From the NCBI GenBank assembly GCA_026708055.1, contig JAPOVS010000083.1:1-33363 (forward strand): a DNA stretch of 33,363 bases, given 5' to 3'. The DNA comes from a bacterium. GTDB lineage: Bacteria; Actinomycetota; Acidimicrobiia; Acidimicrobiales; CATQHL01. The notes beneath the pieces are model-generated. The model ran no database searches and was not told the origin of the DNA. It saw only the letters and a program-made list of their open reading frames with translations. The position numbers were made by a program, and so were the translations under genes. Of this stretch, positions 1-7,100 are shown in pieces (the first letter of the stretch is position 1; every line of letters starts with the position of its first letter).

Positions 1-275
1 GCTCACCGTCGCCTCCCCTCCCGCGGCCCCGCCGCCTCGTCCCGACACGCCACGCTAGCCCAACCCGCCCCCCGCCATGCACCGCGCCCATCACAGCAAC
101 ATGATATCCATAGTATCATCATATTATTCAATCAATATTATGAATTTACAGATACCCAAGGAAGTCGGGACGACGCAAGGCCCGCGAGTCGCCTGGACGG
201 GTGATGCAGGGTCCAGCGATCACCTTCGGCTGGCTGATGCGCCCACACCGAAGCGGACCGTTCCCTCAGCTGCGC
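1..275. other. Left flank without a recognisable gene, containing an AT-rich patch
   Basis: I see no gene here. About the first 95 bases are very GC-rich. Bases 96-165 are strikingly AT-rich for this genome and contain a short dyad at 101-119. Open frames across this stretch have no ribosome-binding site and no family resemblance. It sits downstream of the broken methyltransferase/GIY-YIG remnant on the minus strand. It may be old intergenic DNA, a foreign insertion boundary, or a silencer-type AT patch; the sequence alone does not decide. Confidence 0.5.
101..119. promoter_or_regulatory. AT-rich inverted repeat, possible operator
   Basis: ATGATA and TATCAT form perfect 6-bp arms around a 7-bp spacer (TCCATAG). 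The dyad lies at the left edge of an AT-rich run that continues to about 165 with a further ATATTATTCA/ATATTATGAA near-repeat. No intact gene starts close by, so any regulatory role is a guess. Confidence 0.3.
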
Positions 276-302
276 TCAGACCGTCTCGCGGTAGTCGTAG
301 GC
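276..302 (-). pseudogene. Remnant of a GIY-YIG nuclease gene 3' end
   Basis: The minus strand reads A-Y-D-Y-R-E-T-V-stop here. The intact GIY-YIG gene further right ends T-H-D-F-H-E-T-V-stop. By my count 21 of 25 bases (276-300 against 2938-2962) match, with the stop codons aligned. The remnant is joined directly to the methyltransferase tail at 303, so the body of this second GIY-YIG gene (about 610 bp in the intact copy) is missing. It is short, so the call rests on position and frame as much as on identity. Confidence 0.6.
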
Positions 303-492
303 GGCGACTCGGAGGTCAAGCCGCGAGCCCCCTCAGCCAGTTCTCAGCGAGCCACTCGATGACGGGCACGCACACGGCGTCGCCGAGCGCGAACATGGCC
401 TGGCGGTCCGACACGGCGTCATAGCGCAGCGCCTCGGCGCCCTGGAGGCGGGCGTACTCCTCGACGTTCATCCAGCGCACAGCGAAGTCGCC
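303..492. repeat. Direct repeat copy 1 (methyltransferase tail)
   Basis: About 190 bp match 3575-3764 in the same orientation at an offset of 3272 bp. I count five mismatches. The two copies bracket the nuclease gene, the low-GC gene and the GIY-YIG gene. They could recombine to delete that 3.3-kb segment, or reflect the duplication that created it. Confidence 0.92.
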
Positions 493-531
493 GCCTCCGG
501 CACCAACACCGACGGGTCGGTAGCCGTGCTT
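303..531 (-). pseudogene. Truncated C5-cytosine methyltransferase, C-terminal fragment only
   Basis: The minus strand encodes the last ~65 residues of a C5-methyltransferase, including W-M-N-V-E-E-Y-A-R-L-Q-G and V-C-V-P-V-I-E-W-L-A, ending at a TGA at 316-318. From 303 to 492 it is almost identical to the tail of the intact gene (3575-3764). Beyond 492 it diverges to about 531 and then hits in-frame stops. Catalytic motifs I, IV and VI are absent, so it cannot be active. It is the broken second copy of the pair at 2938-4616. Confidence 0.85.
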
Positions 532-656
532 CCCCGCCGCCCCCCCTATCAGCGACGGCCGCTCTCGTCGCTGAGTTCCTTACCGAATTGGGACCTGAGC
601 CAGATCACAGCGGCACGCTCGGGGTGACATCATGGGCTTGACCGGAAGGAGGGCCT

Positions 657-1751
657 ATGGCCGTCGAGATGGCAATCTGGCGAATGACCGATGAGGGACC
701 GCACCGGTTGGAGTCCTCGCCGCTGGACTTCGAGCAGCGCCTCGAGGACATGCTCGCCGAGGACCCAGCCATGATCGACACCGATCTGCTCGTCATCGGC
801 AGGCAGGTGCGGACCGGATTCGGGGGCGTCATCGATCTCCTCGCCCTCGATGCCGAGGGACGTGTGCACGTCCTTGAACTGAAACGTGACAAGACTCCGC
901 GGGACGTCGTCGCCCAGGCTCTGGACTACGGGTCCTGGGCGAAGGATCTGAGCCTCGAGCAACTGGAGCAGATCCACCAGGACTCCGAGAACGGCGAGAC
1001 GCGCCTCGACGAGGCCTTCGCCGAGCACTTCGGCGGTCCGCTGCCCGACGTCGTCAACGCCGAGCAGCAGTTCACGATCGTCGCCTCCGAACTCGACCCG
1101 ACGTCCGATCGCATCATCGAGTTCCTGGCAGGGTCCTACGACGTGCCGATCAACGCCGTCTTCTTCCGCCACTTCGCCGACGGCGGCCACGAGTACCTCG
1201 CCCGGACTTGGCTACTCGATCCCCACCAGGTCGAGGACAAGGCGGCTCGACTGTCGCGCCGCAAGCTTCGCCCGTGGAACGGACGGGACGTCTGCGTGAT
1301 TCTCGGACATGACAAGCCGGACGATCCCCGTTGGCACATAGCCCGCAAGCACGGCTATCTCAGCGCGGGCGGTCGAAAGCGGCTGCGCAACCTCGAGGAG
1401 GGACAGCGCGTCTTCGCTTACGTGAGCGGAGCCGGCTACGTGGGCATCGGCCAGATCACCGGCGAGATGATCCCGGCGCGAGACGCACAGGTCGACGTAG
1501 ACGGGCAACGCCAACCGCTACTCGATCAGCCGGACATCAACTCAGCGTGGTGGAGGCAGAATGCCGCGTCGGAGGATCCAGAGGTGATCGAGATGGTCGT
1601 TGCTGTGAAGTGGCTGGCAACGCGGCCCGTCGGGGAGGCCTTCTTGGAGAAGAATCTCTTCACCCCGCGGCAGACCCTCTGCAAGCTGCGCCACACGCCC
1701 ACAATCGAGACCGTCGAGTCGGCGTTCGGACTCAACGAGGCGACGAAGTAG
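657..1751 (+). CDS. PD-(D/E)XK nuclease (NucS/DUF91-like) with possible EVE/PUA-like C-terminus
   Basis: A 364-residue protein starting at an ATG with a strong Shine-Dalgarno (AGGAGG, 4 nt spacing). Residues ~25-95 form a PD-(D/E)XK core: D60 in G-V-I-D-L-L-A-L, the E-L-K triad at 74-76, then Q-A-L-D-Y (Q87-x3-Y91), the QxxxY motif of RecB/NucS-like nucleases. Around residues 245-275, R-V-F-A-Y-V-S-G-A-G-Y-V-G-I-G resembles the ligand-cage strand pattern of EVE/PUA-like domains, which in some nucleases recognise modified bases. A role in restricting modified DNA, or in mismatch repair as for NucS, is inference. It lies inside a restriction-modification island, facing the neighbouring gene convergently. 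Nuclease fold confidence is good; the C-terminal domain call is weaker. Confidence 0.72.
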   Translation: MAVEMAIWRMTDEGPHRLESSPLDFEQRLEDMLAEDPAMIDTDLLVIGRQVRTGFGGVIDLLALDAEGRVHVLELKRDKTPRDVVAQALDYGSWAKDLSLEQLEQIHQDSENGETRLDEAFAEHFGGPLPDVVNAEQQFTIVASELDPTSDRIIEFLAGSYDVPINAVFFRHFADGGHEYLARTWLLDPHQVEDKAARLSRRKLRPWNGRDVCVILGHDKPDDPRWHIARKHGYLSAGGRKRLRNLEEGQRVFAYVSGAGYVGIGQITGEMIPARDAQVDVDGQRQPLLDQPDINSAWWRQNAASEDPEVIEMVVAVKWLATRPVGEAFLEKNLFTPRQTLCKLRHTPTIETVESAFGLNEATK

Positions 1752-1769
1752 CCGCGGCGATCTCTCGGT

Positions 1770-1796
1770 GGGGAGTCCGATGGAGTTGGCCTCCCC
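1770..1796 (+). terminator. Possible weak stem-loop after the nuclease gene
   Basis: GGGGAG (1770-1775) and CTCCCC (1791-1796) can pair around a 15-nt loop, 19 nt past the stop codon. There is no U-tract. It would separate the convergent genes on either side. Confidence 0.25.
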
Positions 1797-1935
1797 CAAA
1801 TCAGGACGATACAATGTGGCATGTTTCCTTGGTTTGTTCTTGTCCAGAATGCATCTACTCGGCCACAGTGACCCCCAACCGTGAACCGACCATGGGCAAA
1901 CTTAGCAAAATGACCCTCAATCCAGAACCACGTCA

Positions 1936-2721
1936 CTAGAGCTGAGCCTCGAATGGCTGAAACAATGCTATACCGGTCTTGGTAAGTTCTATATCAATCC
2001 AAGGCGGCATGTCGGAAAGTTCTTCGCTCTCAATTATGTATGCAAAACGGTATTCCCTTTGATGGCGATACATGTTGACCTTTCGGAACCAGCGACCAAT
2101 GATTGCGTCACCCACGTTAAGCAGCTCCTTCGACGTCTGTGACACAGGCTTGTCATCGGTGAGGTACTTCACCGGGCCCCAAGCTGATTGAATTCGGTGC
2201 TCTCGAACTTGTTTGGTTGCCAGCCAGCGCTTGATGCCCCATTCCACTTCAAACTTCAAACAAGACACATCTGTCGAACAAGTCCATTCCTTGTCTTCTG
2301 CAGACAATGAAGAGACGAGCTCTCGCCACTGGTCCGGATTCTTGGGCAGGAGCGAGAAGCAGAGCAGATACGGTACTTCTCCGATTCTGTCGGTGATATC
2401 AATATCATACTCATACGCTCGTTTCTCACCCGCTCGGACCTCGCGAAGTTCAATGATCTGATCGCCTTCAATAAGATGGTCGGCGTGACGTATTCGAACA
2501 TCTATCGGCAAATCCCTCAACCAATGGCCGATCTTCTGATCATCATCCGACTCGCAGCTCACATTGCCTTTGAGTGTGGTGCGTCGAAGGCCTTCGTAAG
2601 GGTCGGTGATGCCATCGCTAGCTTCAATCCTGCGAAATTCCGAAGCACGCCGTAGCCTGACGATACCGCCAGTCGCTTGCGGAAGGTACTGCGATTCCCA
2701 GGCTCGGACCAGTTGAGGCAT
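1936..2721 (-). CDS. Hypothetical protein, low-GC island gene
   Basis: A 261-residue protein I do not recognise with confidence. The ATG has a strong Shine-Dalgarno (AAGGAG, 5 nt spacing). Its base composition is near 50% GC, clearly lower than its surroundings, which suggests recent transfer. No signal peptide or membrane segment is visible. The layout (early R-L-R-R-A-S-E-F-R-R-I-E, then D-P-Y-E-G-L, and late H-Q-R-E-Y-R-F-A-Y) loosely recalls proteins annotated DUF2971 or similar in defence islands, but I would not assign that family without a profile search. It lies downstream of the GIY-YIG gene on the same strand, with its own promoter-like region and a 19-bp palindrome upstream. Confidence 0.75.
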   Translation of the reverse strand: MPQLVRAWESQYLPQATGGIVRLRRASEFRRIEASDGITDPYEGLRRTTLKGNVSCESDDDQKIGHWLRDLPIDVRIRHADHLIEGDQIIELREVRAGEKRAYEYDIDITDRIGEVPYLLCFSLLPKNPDQWRELVSSLSAEDKEWTCSTDVSCLKFEVEWGIKRWLATKQVREHRIQSAWGPVKYLTDDKPVSQTSKELLNVGDAIIGRWFRKVNMYRHQREYRFAYIIESEELSDMPPWIDIELTKTGIALFQPFEAQL

Positions 2722-2748
2722 ATAATCTCCTTCGCTGGAATCCCAAGT

Positions 2749-2785
2749 AGACTACCAGCACAGTGGCTTGCTGGACTCCAGCAAG
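2749..2785 (-). promoter_or_regulatory. Promoter with overlapping palindromic operator for the 261-residue gene
   Basis: On the minus strand TAGTCT (2754 to 2749) fits the actinobacterial TANNNT -10 pattern, 27 nt before the ATG. A perfect palindrome, CTTGCTGGA-C-TCCAGCAAG (2767-2785), lies where the -35 region would be. That placement is typical of a repressor operator. The same palindrome could also act as a hairpin ending transcription from the GIY-YIG gene. The regulator is unknown. Confidence 0.5.
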
Positions 2786-2937
2786 ATCGCGGAGGGTTTG
2801 GTTAGGACGGGTGATCTGACGCCGCCATTGGCATGTGGCGTAGAGCCGGTCGTGTCCTGGACTCAGCGAAAGCGGCGGGGAGGGACCGCGGCACTCAGAT
2901 CTTCAAAGGTCAGCTATGGCCACGCTCTCAACTGGCA

Positions 2938-3591
2938 TCAGACCGTTTCGTGGAAGTCGTGGGTGCTGCCGCCGAGTTCTTCCAGTCGTGCGCGGGCCAG
3001 GTGCTCGAGCCGTCGGGACTGCACCCATAGCGTTTGGCGGATGCCGAGTTTCACTTGCCGCTCGCTGATCACGCGTGCCAGATCAGCGATGGTGCGGGCG
3101 CGGCGGGCGAGGCGAAGGTCAGGATGTTCACGGCCCTGCCGCGCGTCGTCGGGCAGGAGCGCTCCGCGCACTGACGGCGGCAAGTCGATCAGCTCCGTCC
3201 TGGTGATCTCGCCCTCGTTGAGCACGGCGCGGAATTTCGACTTGGCGAGCGCCTCCTGGTAGACCGTGAACTCGGCCCGGTCGAGCGTGTCGCCCACGTC
3301 TCGGCCCTCCAAGTCCCAGAACGGCCACATCTCCACCTCGGCGACCTCGAAGGGGTCGAGCACCCGCATCGCCACGGCGTCGGTGCGCTGGTTCGTGAGA
3401 TGGCGGCGTATCCGCGTGCGGATCTTCTCAGTGGTCTGCCCGACGTAGATCGGCTCGTCGTCGTAGTCGATGAACAGGTAGACGCCGCGGGTGCAGTCGC
3501 CCGCTCGCCGCCCGAGCGGATCGGTGAGGTCGAGCAGGCGCGTCACACCTGCATAGAGCGCATCGACCTCTGGGGGCGACTCGGAGGTCAA
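2938..3591 (-). CDS. GIY-YIG family nuclease, probable restriction endonuclease
   Basis: A 217-residue protein with the GIY-YIG signature: G-V-Y-L-F (36-40), P-I-Y-V-G-Q-T (47-53), the catalytic-Arg helix I-R-T-R-I-R-R-H (57-64), a candidate metal-binding Glu in R-A-E-F-T-V-Y-Q-E (107 or 113), and V-L-N-E-G (N125). I chose the TTG at 3591 because its TTGA overlaps the methyltransferase stop by 4 bp, giving translational coupling with GAGG 8 nt upstream; an in-frame ATG at 3645 lies inside the methyltransferase. GIY-YIG type II enzymes such as Eco29kI are known partners of C5-methyltransferases, so this is likely the endonuclease of the system. Restriction activity and recognition site are inference. 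Confidence 0.8.
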   Translation of the reverse strand: MTSESPPEVDALYAGVTRLLDLTDPLGRRAGDCTRGVYLFIDYDDEPIYVGQTTEKIRTRIRRHLTNQRTDAVAMRVLDPFEVAEVEMWPFWDLEGRDVGDTLDRAEFTVYQEALAKSKFRAVLNEGEITRTELIDLPPSVRGALLPDDARQGREHPDLRLARRARTIADLARVISERQVKLGIRQTLWVQSRRLEHLARARLEELGGSTHDFHETV

Positions 3592-3764
3592 GCCGCGAGC
3601 CTCGTCAGCCAGTTCTCGGCGAGCCACTCGATGACGGGCACGCACACGGCGTCGCCGAGCGCGAACATGGCCTGGCGGTCCGACACGGCGTCATAGCGCA
3701 GCGCCTCGGCGCCCTGGAGGCGGGCGTACTCCTCGACGTTCATCCAGCGCACGTCGAAGTCGCC
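3575..3764. repeat. Direct repeat copy 2 (tail of the intact methyltransferase gene)
   Basis: Matches 303-492 with about five mismatches. This copy is embedded in the intact methyltransferase gene and the start of the GIY-YIG gene. The most conserved part covers the last ~58 codons. Confidence 0.92.
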
Positions 3765-4616
3765 GCGCCCCACCCGCACCAGCGCCTGCCGGGACGACCC
3801 GCCCCGGGTCGTGCGCAGCGCGCCGGCGATCTCGTCGCTGCGGACCTCCCAGACAGCGCGCCCGTTGCGAGTCCGACGGTACGCGCCGAGGCACCGCACC
3901 CGGGAGTCGCTGCGCCAGGAGTCGACCCGGCCGCGCTGCAACGGCGACAGCGAGGCGAGGAAGCCGTCGCGGCGATCGGGCGGCCACCAGTCGCCGTCGG
4001 GGCCGGCGACGTCCGCCAGCCTCAGCGCAGCGCCGTCAGGGGCCGCCGGGAGCGCGGGCTGCGACCCCCGCGCCCCCAGCAGGAAGACGCGGGGACGGCT
4101 CTGGGGCACGAAAGAGGCGGCATCGATGACGGCGGACTCCACCGCATAGCCGAGCGCTTCGAGCATCCCCACGACCCTCGCGAAGTCCCGGCCACCGTTC
4201 ACGGTGCGGAACCCGGGCACGTTCTCGACGATCACCGCCCGAGGCCGGCGTTCGCCCATCTCGGCGAGGATGCGGCAGAACTCGACGATCAGCCCGGACT
4301 CGGCGCCTCCGAGCCCGGCCAGGTTGCCCGCCAGGGACATGTCCACACACGGGAACGACGCCGTGGCGACCTCGGCGTCCGGGATGTCGTCGCCGCGCAG
4401 GTTGCGGATGTCATCGACCACGAGCGTCTCGTCCCCCCAGTTGGCGCGGTAGAGAGCCGCCTTGGTCCGGTCAATGTCGTTGGCGAAGACGGTCCTCACG
4501 CCCACGCTCTCCAACCCGGCCCGCATCAGGCCCATCCCCGCGAAGAACTCGGCGGACCTCATACGGCGGCGAGACCCAATGGAACCGGCCGCGGCGGTGT
4601 CGTCGTCAGGGAGCAT
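3588..4616 (-). CDS. DNA (cytosine-5-)-methyltransferase
   Basis: A type II modification enzyme that methylates cytosine C5 within a specific site using SAM. Using the ATG at 4616 (342 residues), conserved motifs are F-A-G-M-G (25-29, SAM binding), S-F-P-C (87-90, catalytic Cys), E-N-V (131-133), and Q-S-R-P-R-V (172-177). The variable target-recognition part lies around 185-270, followed by the conserved E-E-Y-A-R-L-Q-G and G-D-A-V-C-V-P-V near the end. A later ATG at 4562 begins just before motif I and is also possible. A GTG at 4679 is less likely because a TAGGGT -10-like hexamer sits 1 nt before it. It overlaps the GIY-YIG gene by 4 bp and is divergent from vsr. Confidence 0.92.
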   Translation of the reverse strand: MLPDDDTAAAGSIGSRRRMRSAEFFAGMGLMRAGLESVGVRTVFANDIDRTKAALYRANWGDETLVVDDIRNLRGDDIPDAEVATASFPCVDMSLAGNLAGLGGAESGLIVEFCRILAEMGERRPRAVIVENVPGFRTVNGGRDFARVVGMLEALGYAVESAVIDAASFVPQSRPRVFLLGARGSQPALPAAPDGAALRLADVAGPDGDWWPPDRRDGFLASLSPLQRGRVDSWRSDSRVRCLGAYRRTRNGRAVWEVRSDEIAGALRTTRGGSSRQALVRVGRGDFDVRWMNVEEYARLQGAEALRYDAVSDRQAMFALGDAVCVPVIEWLAENWLTRLAA

Positions 4617-4961
4617 GTCGAACCGCCGAGCGGGGGGTGATCCTCGAACGTGGCCAGCGCTACGCGCCTCGTGCTTCACGACCCTATAGCAGCACAGGGG
4701 TGCGACACGCGGATAGGACCTGCGGCCCCGGGCGGCACCCTTCCGCGGGTACCGCGCTCACCTCACTGTGCCGCAGAGAGGGGGCACCGTCCTCAACGAC
4801 GGCTGTGGGCGCGCTGGGGTTCTGGGCCGTGGAGAAGATGGATCCCGGCGACCCGCGCTCCCGGTACGTGGGGCGCTTCCTGGACGCCGTTCGGCCGGTA
4901 CGGTCGGCGGAGTCGGCTGGACCCGCCGTCTGCCCCGCCAGAGCGTGGGATACTGGCCCAG
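4617..4961. other. Divergent intergenic region between methyltransferase and vsr
   Basis: I find no gene with family resemblance in these ~345 bases. On the minus strand TAGGGT (4686 to 4681) fits a -10 hexamer for the methyltransferase operon, implying transcription starting near 4674. The open frames crossing this stretch look like non-coding extensions of the flanking genes. Confidence 0.4.
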
Positions 4962-5429
4962 GTGGCTGACGAGGCGGTACCGGGGTCTTCGCGCCGGGCA
5001 CCGGCGCACGCCGGCTCCTGGGCCTTGGACGAGGCGGTCCGGCGGTCGATGGTCGCGAATCGCAGTCGGGACACCAAGCCGGAGCTGCGTGTGCGGTCCG
5101 CCGTCCACCGGCGCGGCCTGAGGTACCGGGTGTCAGTTCGGCCGATCCCGGAGTTGCCGCGAACGGCGGACATGGTGTTCCGGCCGGCGAAGGTCGCTGT
5201 GTTCATCGACGGCTGCTTCTGGCACGGCTGTCCCGAGCACTACGTCCAGCCGAGGACGAACGCCGACTACTGGTCAGCGAAGATCGCGCGGAACAAGGGG
5301 CGGGACTCTGACACCGACCAGCGACTTGGGGACGCGGGATGGACCGTGCTTCGCTACTGGGAACACGAACCCATCGAAGAAGTGGCCGAAGACATCATCA
5401 GCACCGTCAACGCATCTCGGAAGAGCTGA
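4962..5429 (+). CDS. vsr: Very short patch repair endonuclease
   Basis: Vsr nicks 5' of the T in T:G mismatches that arise by deamination of 5-methylcytosine, starting short-patch repair to C:G. With the GTG at 4962 the protein is 155 residues, the usual length. It shows N-R-S-R-D-T-K-P-E-L (33-42), T-A-D-M-V-F (catalytic Asp 70), F-I-D-G-C-F-W-H-G-C-P-E-H (81-93, with catalytic His and zinc ligands), and the closing G-W-T-V-L-R-Y-W-E-H-E. An internal ATG at residue 30 would cut the N-terminal helix. Vsr genes normally accompany C5-methyltransferases, as here. It ends 23 bp from the convergent apt gene and marks the right edge of the island. Confidence 0.93.
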   Translation: MADEAVPGSSRRAPAHAGSWALDEAVRRSMVANRSRDTKPELRVRSAVHRRGLRYRVSVRPIPELPRTADMVFRPAKVAVFIDGCFWHGCPEHYVQPRTNADYWSAKIARNKGRDSDTDQRLGDAGWTVLRYWEHEPIEEVAEDIISTVNASRKS

Positions 5430-5452
5430 GCGCACCGCCGACAGGCAGTCTC

Positions 5453-5992
5453 CTACGAGTAGACGACCAGCGACTCCACGCGCCGGCCCTCGAGGCGGAA
5501 CCGGCCGTGCAGGAACGCCAGCTCGACGAAGAAGGCGCAGCCTGCGACTTGCCCCCCGGCCTCTTCGACGAGGTCGCAGGTCGCCCGGGCGGTGCCGCCG
5601 GTGGCCAGCACGTCGTCCACGACGAGCACGCGTGCGCCCGGCGCGAAGGAGTCCAGGTGCATCTCGAGGCTGTCGCTGCCGTACTCCAGCTCGTAGGTCA
5701 CGCCCACGGTCGCCGCCGGAAGCTTCCCCGGCTTGCGCACGGCGGCGAACCCGACGCCGAGGCGTTCGGCCACCGGGATGCCGAAGATGAAGCCGCGCGC
5801 CTCCGCCGCGGCCACCGCCTCGACGCCGGCACCGGCGAAGCGCTCCGCCAGCGCGTCGGCGCAGGCCCTGAAGGCACCGGGGTGCGCCAGCACGGGCGTG
5901 ATGTCCTTGAAGCCGATCCCGGCGACGGGGAAGTCCGGGATCTCCCGGACCAACTTCCGCCAGAGGGCCTCGGCCTCGCAGGCGTCCGTCAT
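5453..5992 (-). CDS. apt: Adenine phosphoribosyltransferase
   Basis: Converts adenine and PRPP to AMP and pyrophosphate in cytosolic purine salvage. The 179-residue length is typical. It shows I-P-D-F-P near the N-terminus, the E-A-R-G-F-I-F substrate loop, and the PRPP-binding signature V-L-V-V-D-D-V-L-A-T-G-G-T. It starts 28 bp after secF and is the last gene of the long minus-strand block. In many actinobacteria the order continues secD-secF-apt-relA; here no relA follows and the restriction island begins instead. Confidence 0.95.
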   Translation of the reverse strand: MTDACEAEALWRKLVREIPDFPVAGIGFKDITPVLAHPGAFRACADALAERFAGAGVEAVAAAEARGFIFGIPVAERLGVGFAAVRKPGKLPAATVGVTYELEYGSDSLEMHLDSFAPGARVLVVDDVLATGGTARATCDLVEEAGGQVAGCAFFVELAFLHGRFRLEGRRVESLVVYS

Positions 5993-6020
5993 CCGACGGT
6001 CCCCATACCCGGGAACCTCC

Positions 6021-7100
6021 TCACTTGCGGCGCTTCTTGGCCGGCCGCGCCGGATGGGTGCGGGTCGTGGTCACACCTGACCGCCCCACCGGTCCGCTGC
6101 CCGGCCGCTTGGCGCGCGGCGCGGCGGCCACGGGGCGGCGCTCACTGGCAGCCAGCCGCTGCCCCGGCCGCTCGCCGGTGACCCACACGTGCAGCCAGGC
6201 CACCAGCGGCGACGCCACGAACAGCGACGAGTACGTGCCGGCCAGCAGACCCACCAGCAGCGCTATCGAGAACTCCTGCAGCGTCACCGCGCCGAGCGCG
6301 AAGCGGCCGATGATCAGCAGCGACAGCACCGGCATAACCGACGTGATGGTGGTGTTGATCGAGCGCATGAACACCTCGTTGACCGAGCGGGTGACGATCT
6401 CGAAGTACGGGTCCTTGCGGGTGCGGGCGTTGCCGCGGATCTTGTCGAAGACGACCAGCGTGTCGTACAGGGAGTACCCCAGAATCGTGAGGAAGGCAAT
6501 GACAGTCGCCGGCGTCACCTCGAAACCGAACAGCGCATAGAACCCGACGGTGACGAGGATGTCGTGGCCGACCGCCACGAGGGCCGACACCGCCATCTTC
6601 CACTCCATCCGCAGCCAGATGTAGACGGCGATGACGATGAAGAACACGATGAGCGCCAGGCGCGCCTTGCTGGTGATCTCGGCGCCCCAGGACGGGCCGA
6701 CCGCCGAGAAGGAGATGTCGTTGGGACTGATGCCGCCCAGTTCGGCCAGCGCGGCTGAGACGGCGGCGACCTCGGCGGTGTTGGTGGCGGCGACCTCGGC
6801 GCGCACGCGCACGACGCCTCCGCCGAGCTCCTGGATGCGGGCGTCGGCCTGCCCCACCGTCGCCAGGGCCTCGCGGACCTCGGCGATCGAGTGGTTGCCC
6901 AGCGGCGCCTCCCAGAACGTGCCGCCCTCGAACTCGATGCCCAGGTTCAGGCCCCGGAAGATCCAGGCGCCCCCGGCGATGAGGAGCACGACGACCGACA
7001 GCACCACCGACCGGCGCCAGAGGCGCTCGAAGTCCAGGTTGACCTGGTTGGAGTACATGCGCCGCAGGCCACCTCGCAGCGTCGTGGGTCGGTGGTTCAT
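6021..7100 (-). CDS. secF: Protein translocase subunit SecF
   Basis: A membrane partner of SecD that uses the proton-motive force to complete export through SecYEG. It has 359 residues: first membrane helix at ~30-50, the G-I-E-F-E-G-G-T motif just after it, a periplasmic domain, then five helices in the second half, including the G-Y-S-L-Y-D-T-L-V-V-F-D-K-I-R signature. The C-terminus is basic and proline-rich. The ATG at 7100 overlaps the secD stop as ATGA, indicating translational coupling. Confidence 0.95.
   Translation of the reverse strand: MNHRPTTLRGGLRRMYSNQVNLDFERLWRRSVVLSVVVLLIAGGAWIFRGLNLGIEFEGGTFWEAPLGNHSIAEVREALATVGQADARIQELGGGVVRVRAEVAATNTAEVAAVSAALAELGGISPNDISFSAVGPSWGAEITSKARLALIVFFIVIAVYIWLRMEWKMAVSALVAVGHDILVTVGFYALFGFEVTPATVIAFLTILGYSLYDTLVVFDKIRGNARTRKDPYFEIVTRSVNEVFMRSINTTITSVMPVLSLLIIGRFALGAVTLQEFSIALLVGLLAGTYSSLFVASPLVAWLHVWVTGERPGQRLAASERRPVAAAPRAKRPGSGPVGRSGVTTTRTHPARPAKKRRK

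Noticed and set aside
77-424. Plus-strand open frame at the left edge
   Set aside because: It runs antisense across the methyltransferase remnant and has no ribosome-binding site or recognisable domain.
2806-2816. Shared 11-mer GGACGGGTGAT at ~2806 and ~194 as an extension of the direct repeat
   Set aside because: The sequence between this match and the GIY-YIG tail does not align well, and the spacing differs by about 47 bp; may be chance.
4617-4961. Extended starts for the methyltransferase (GTG 4679) and vsr (frame open from 4650)
   Set aside because: The added residues look non-coding, would overlap divergently, and the methyltransferase GTG lies upstream of the likely transcription start.
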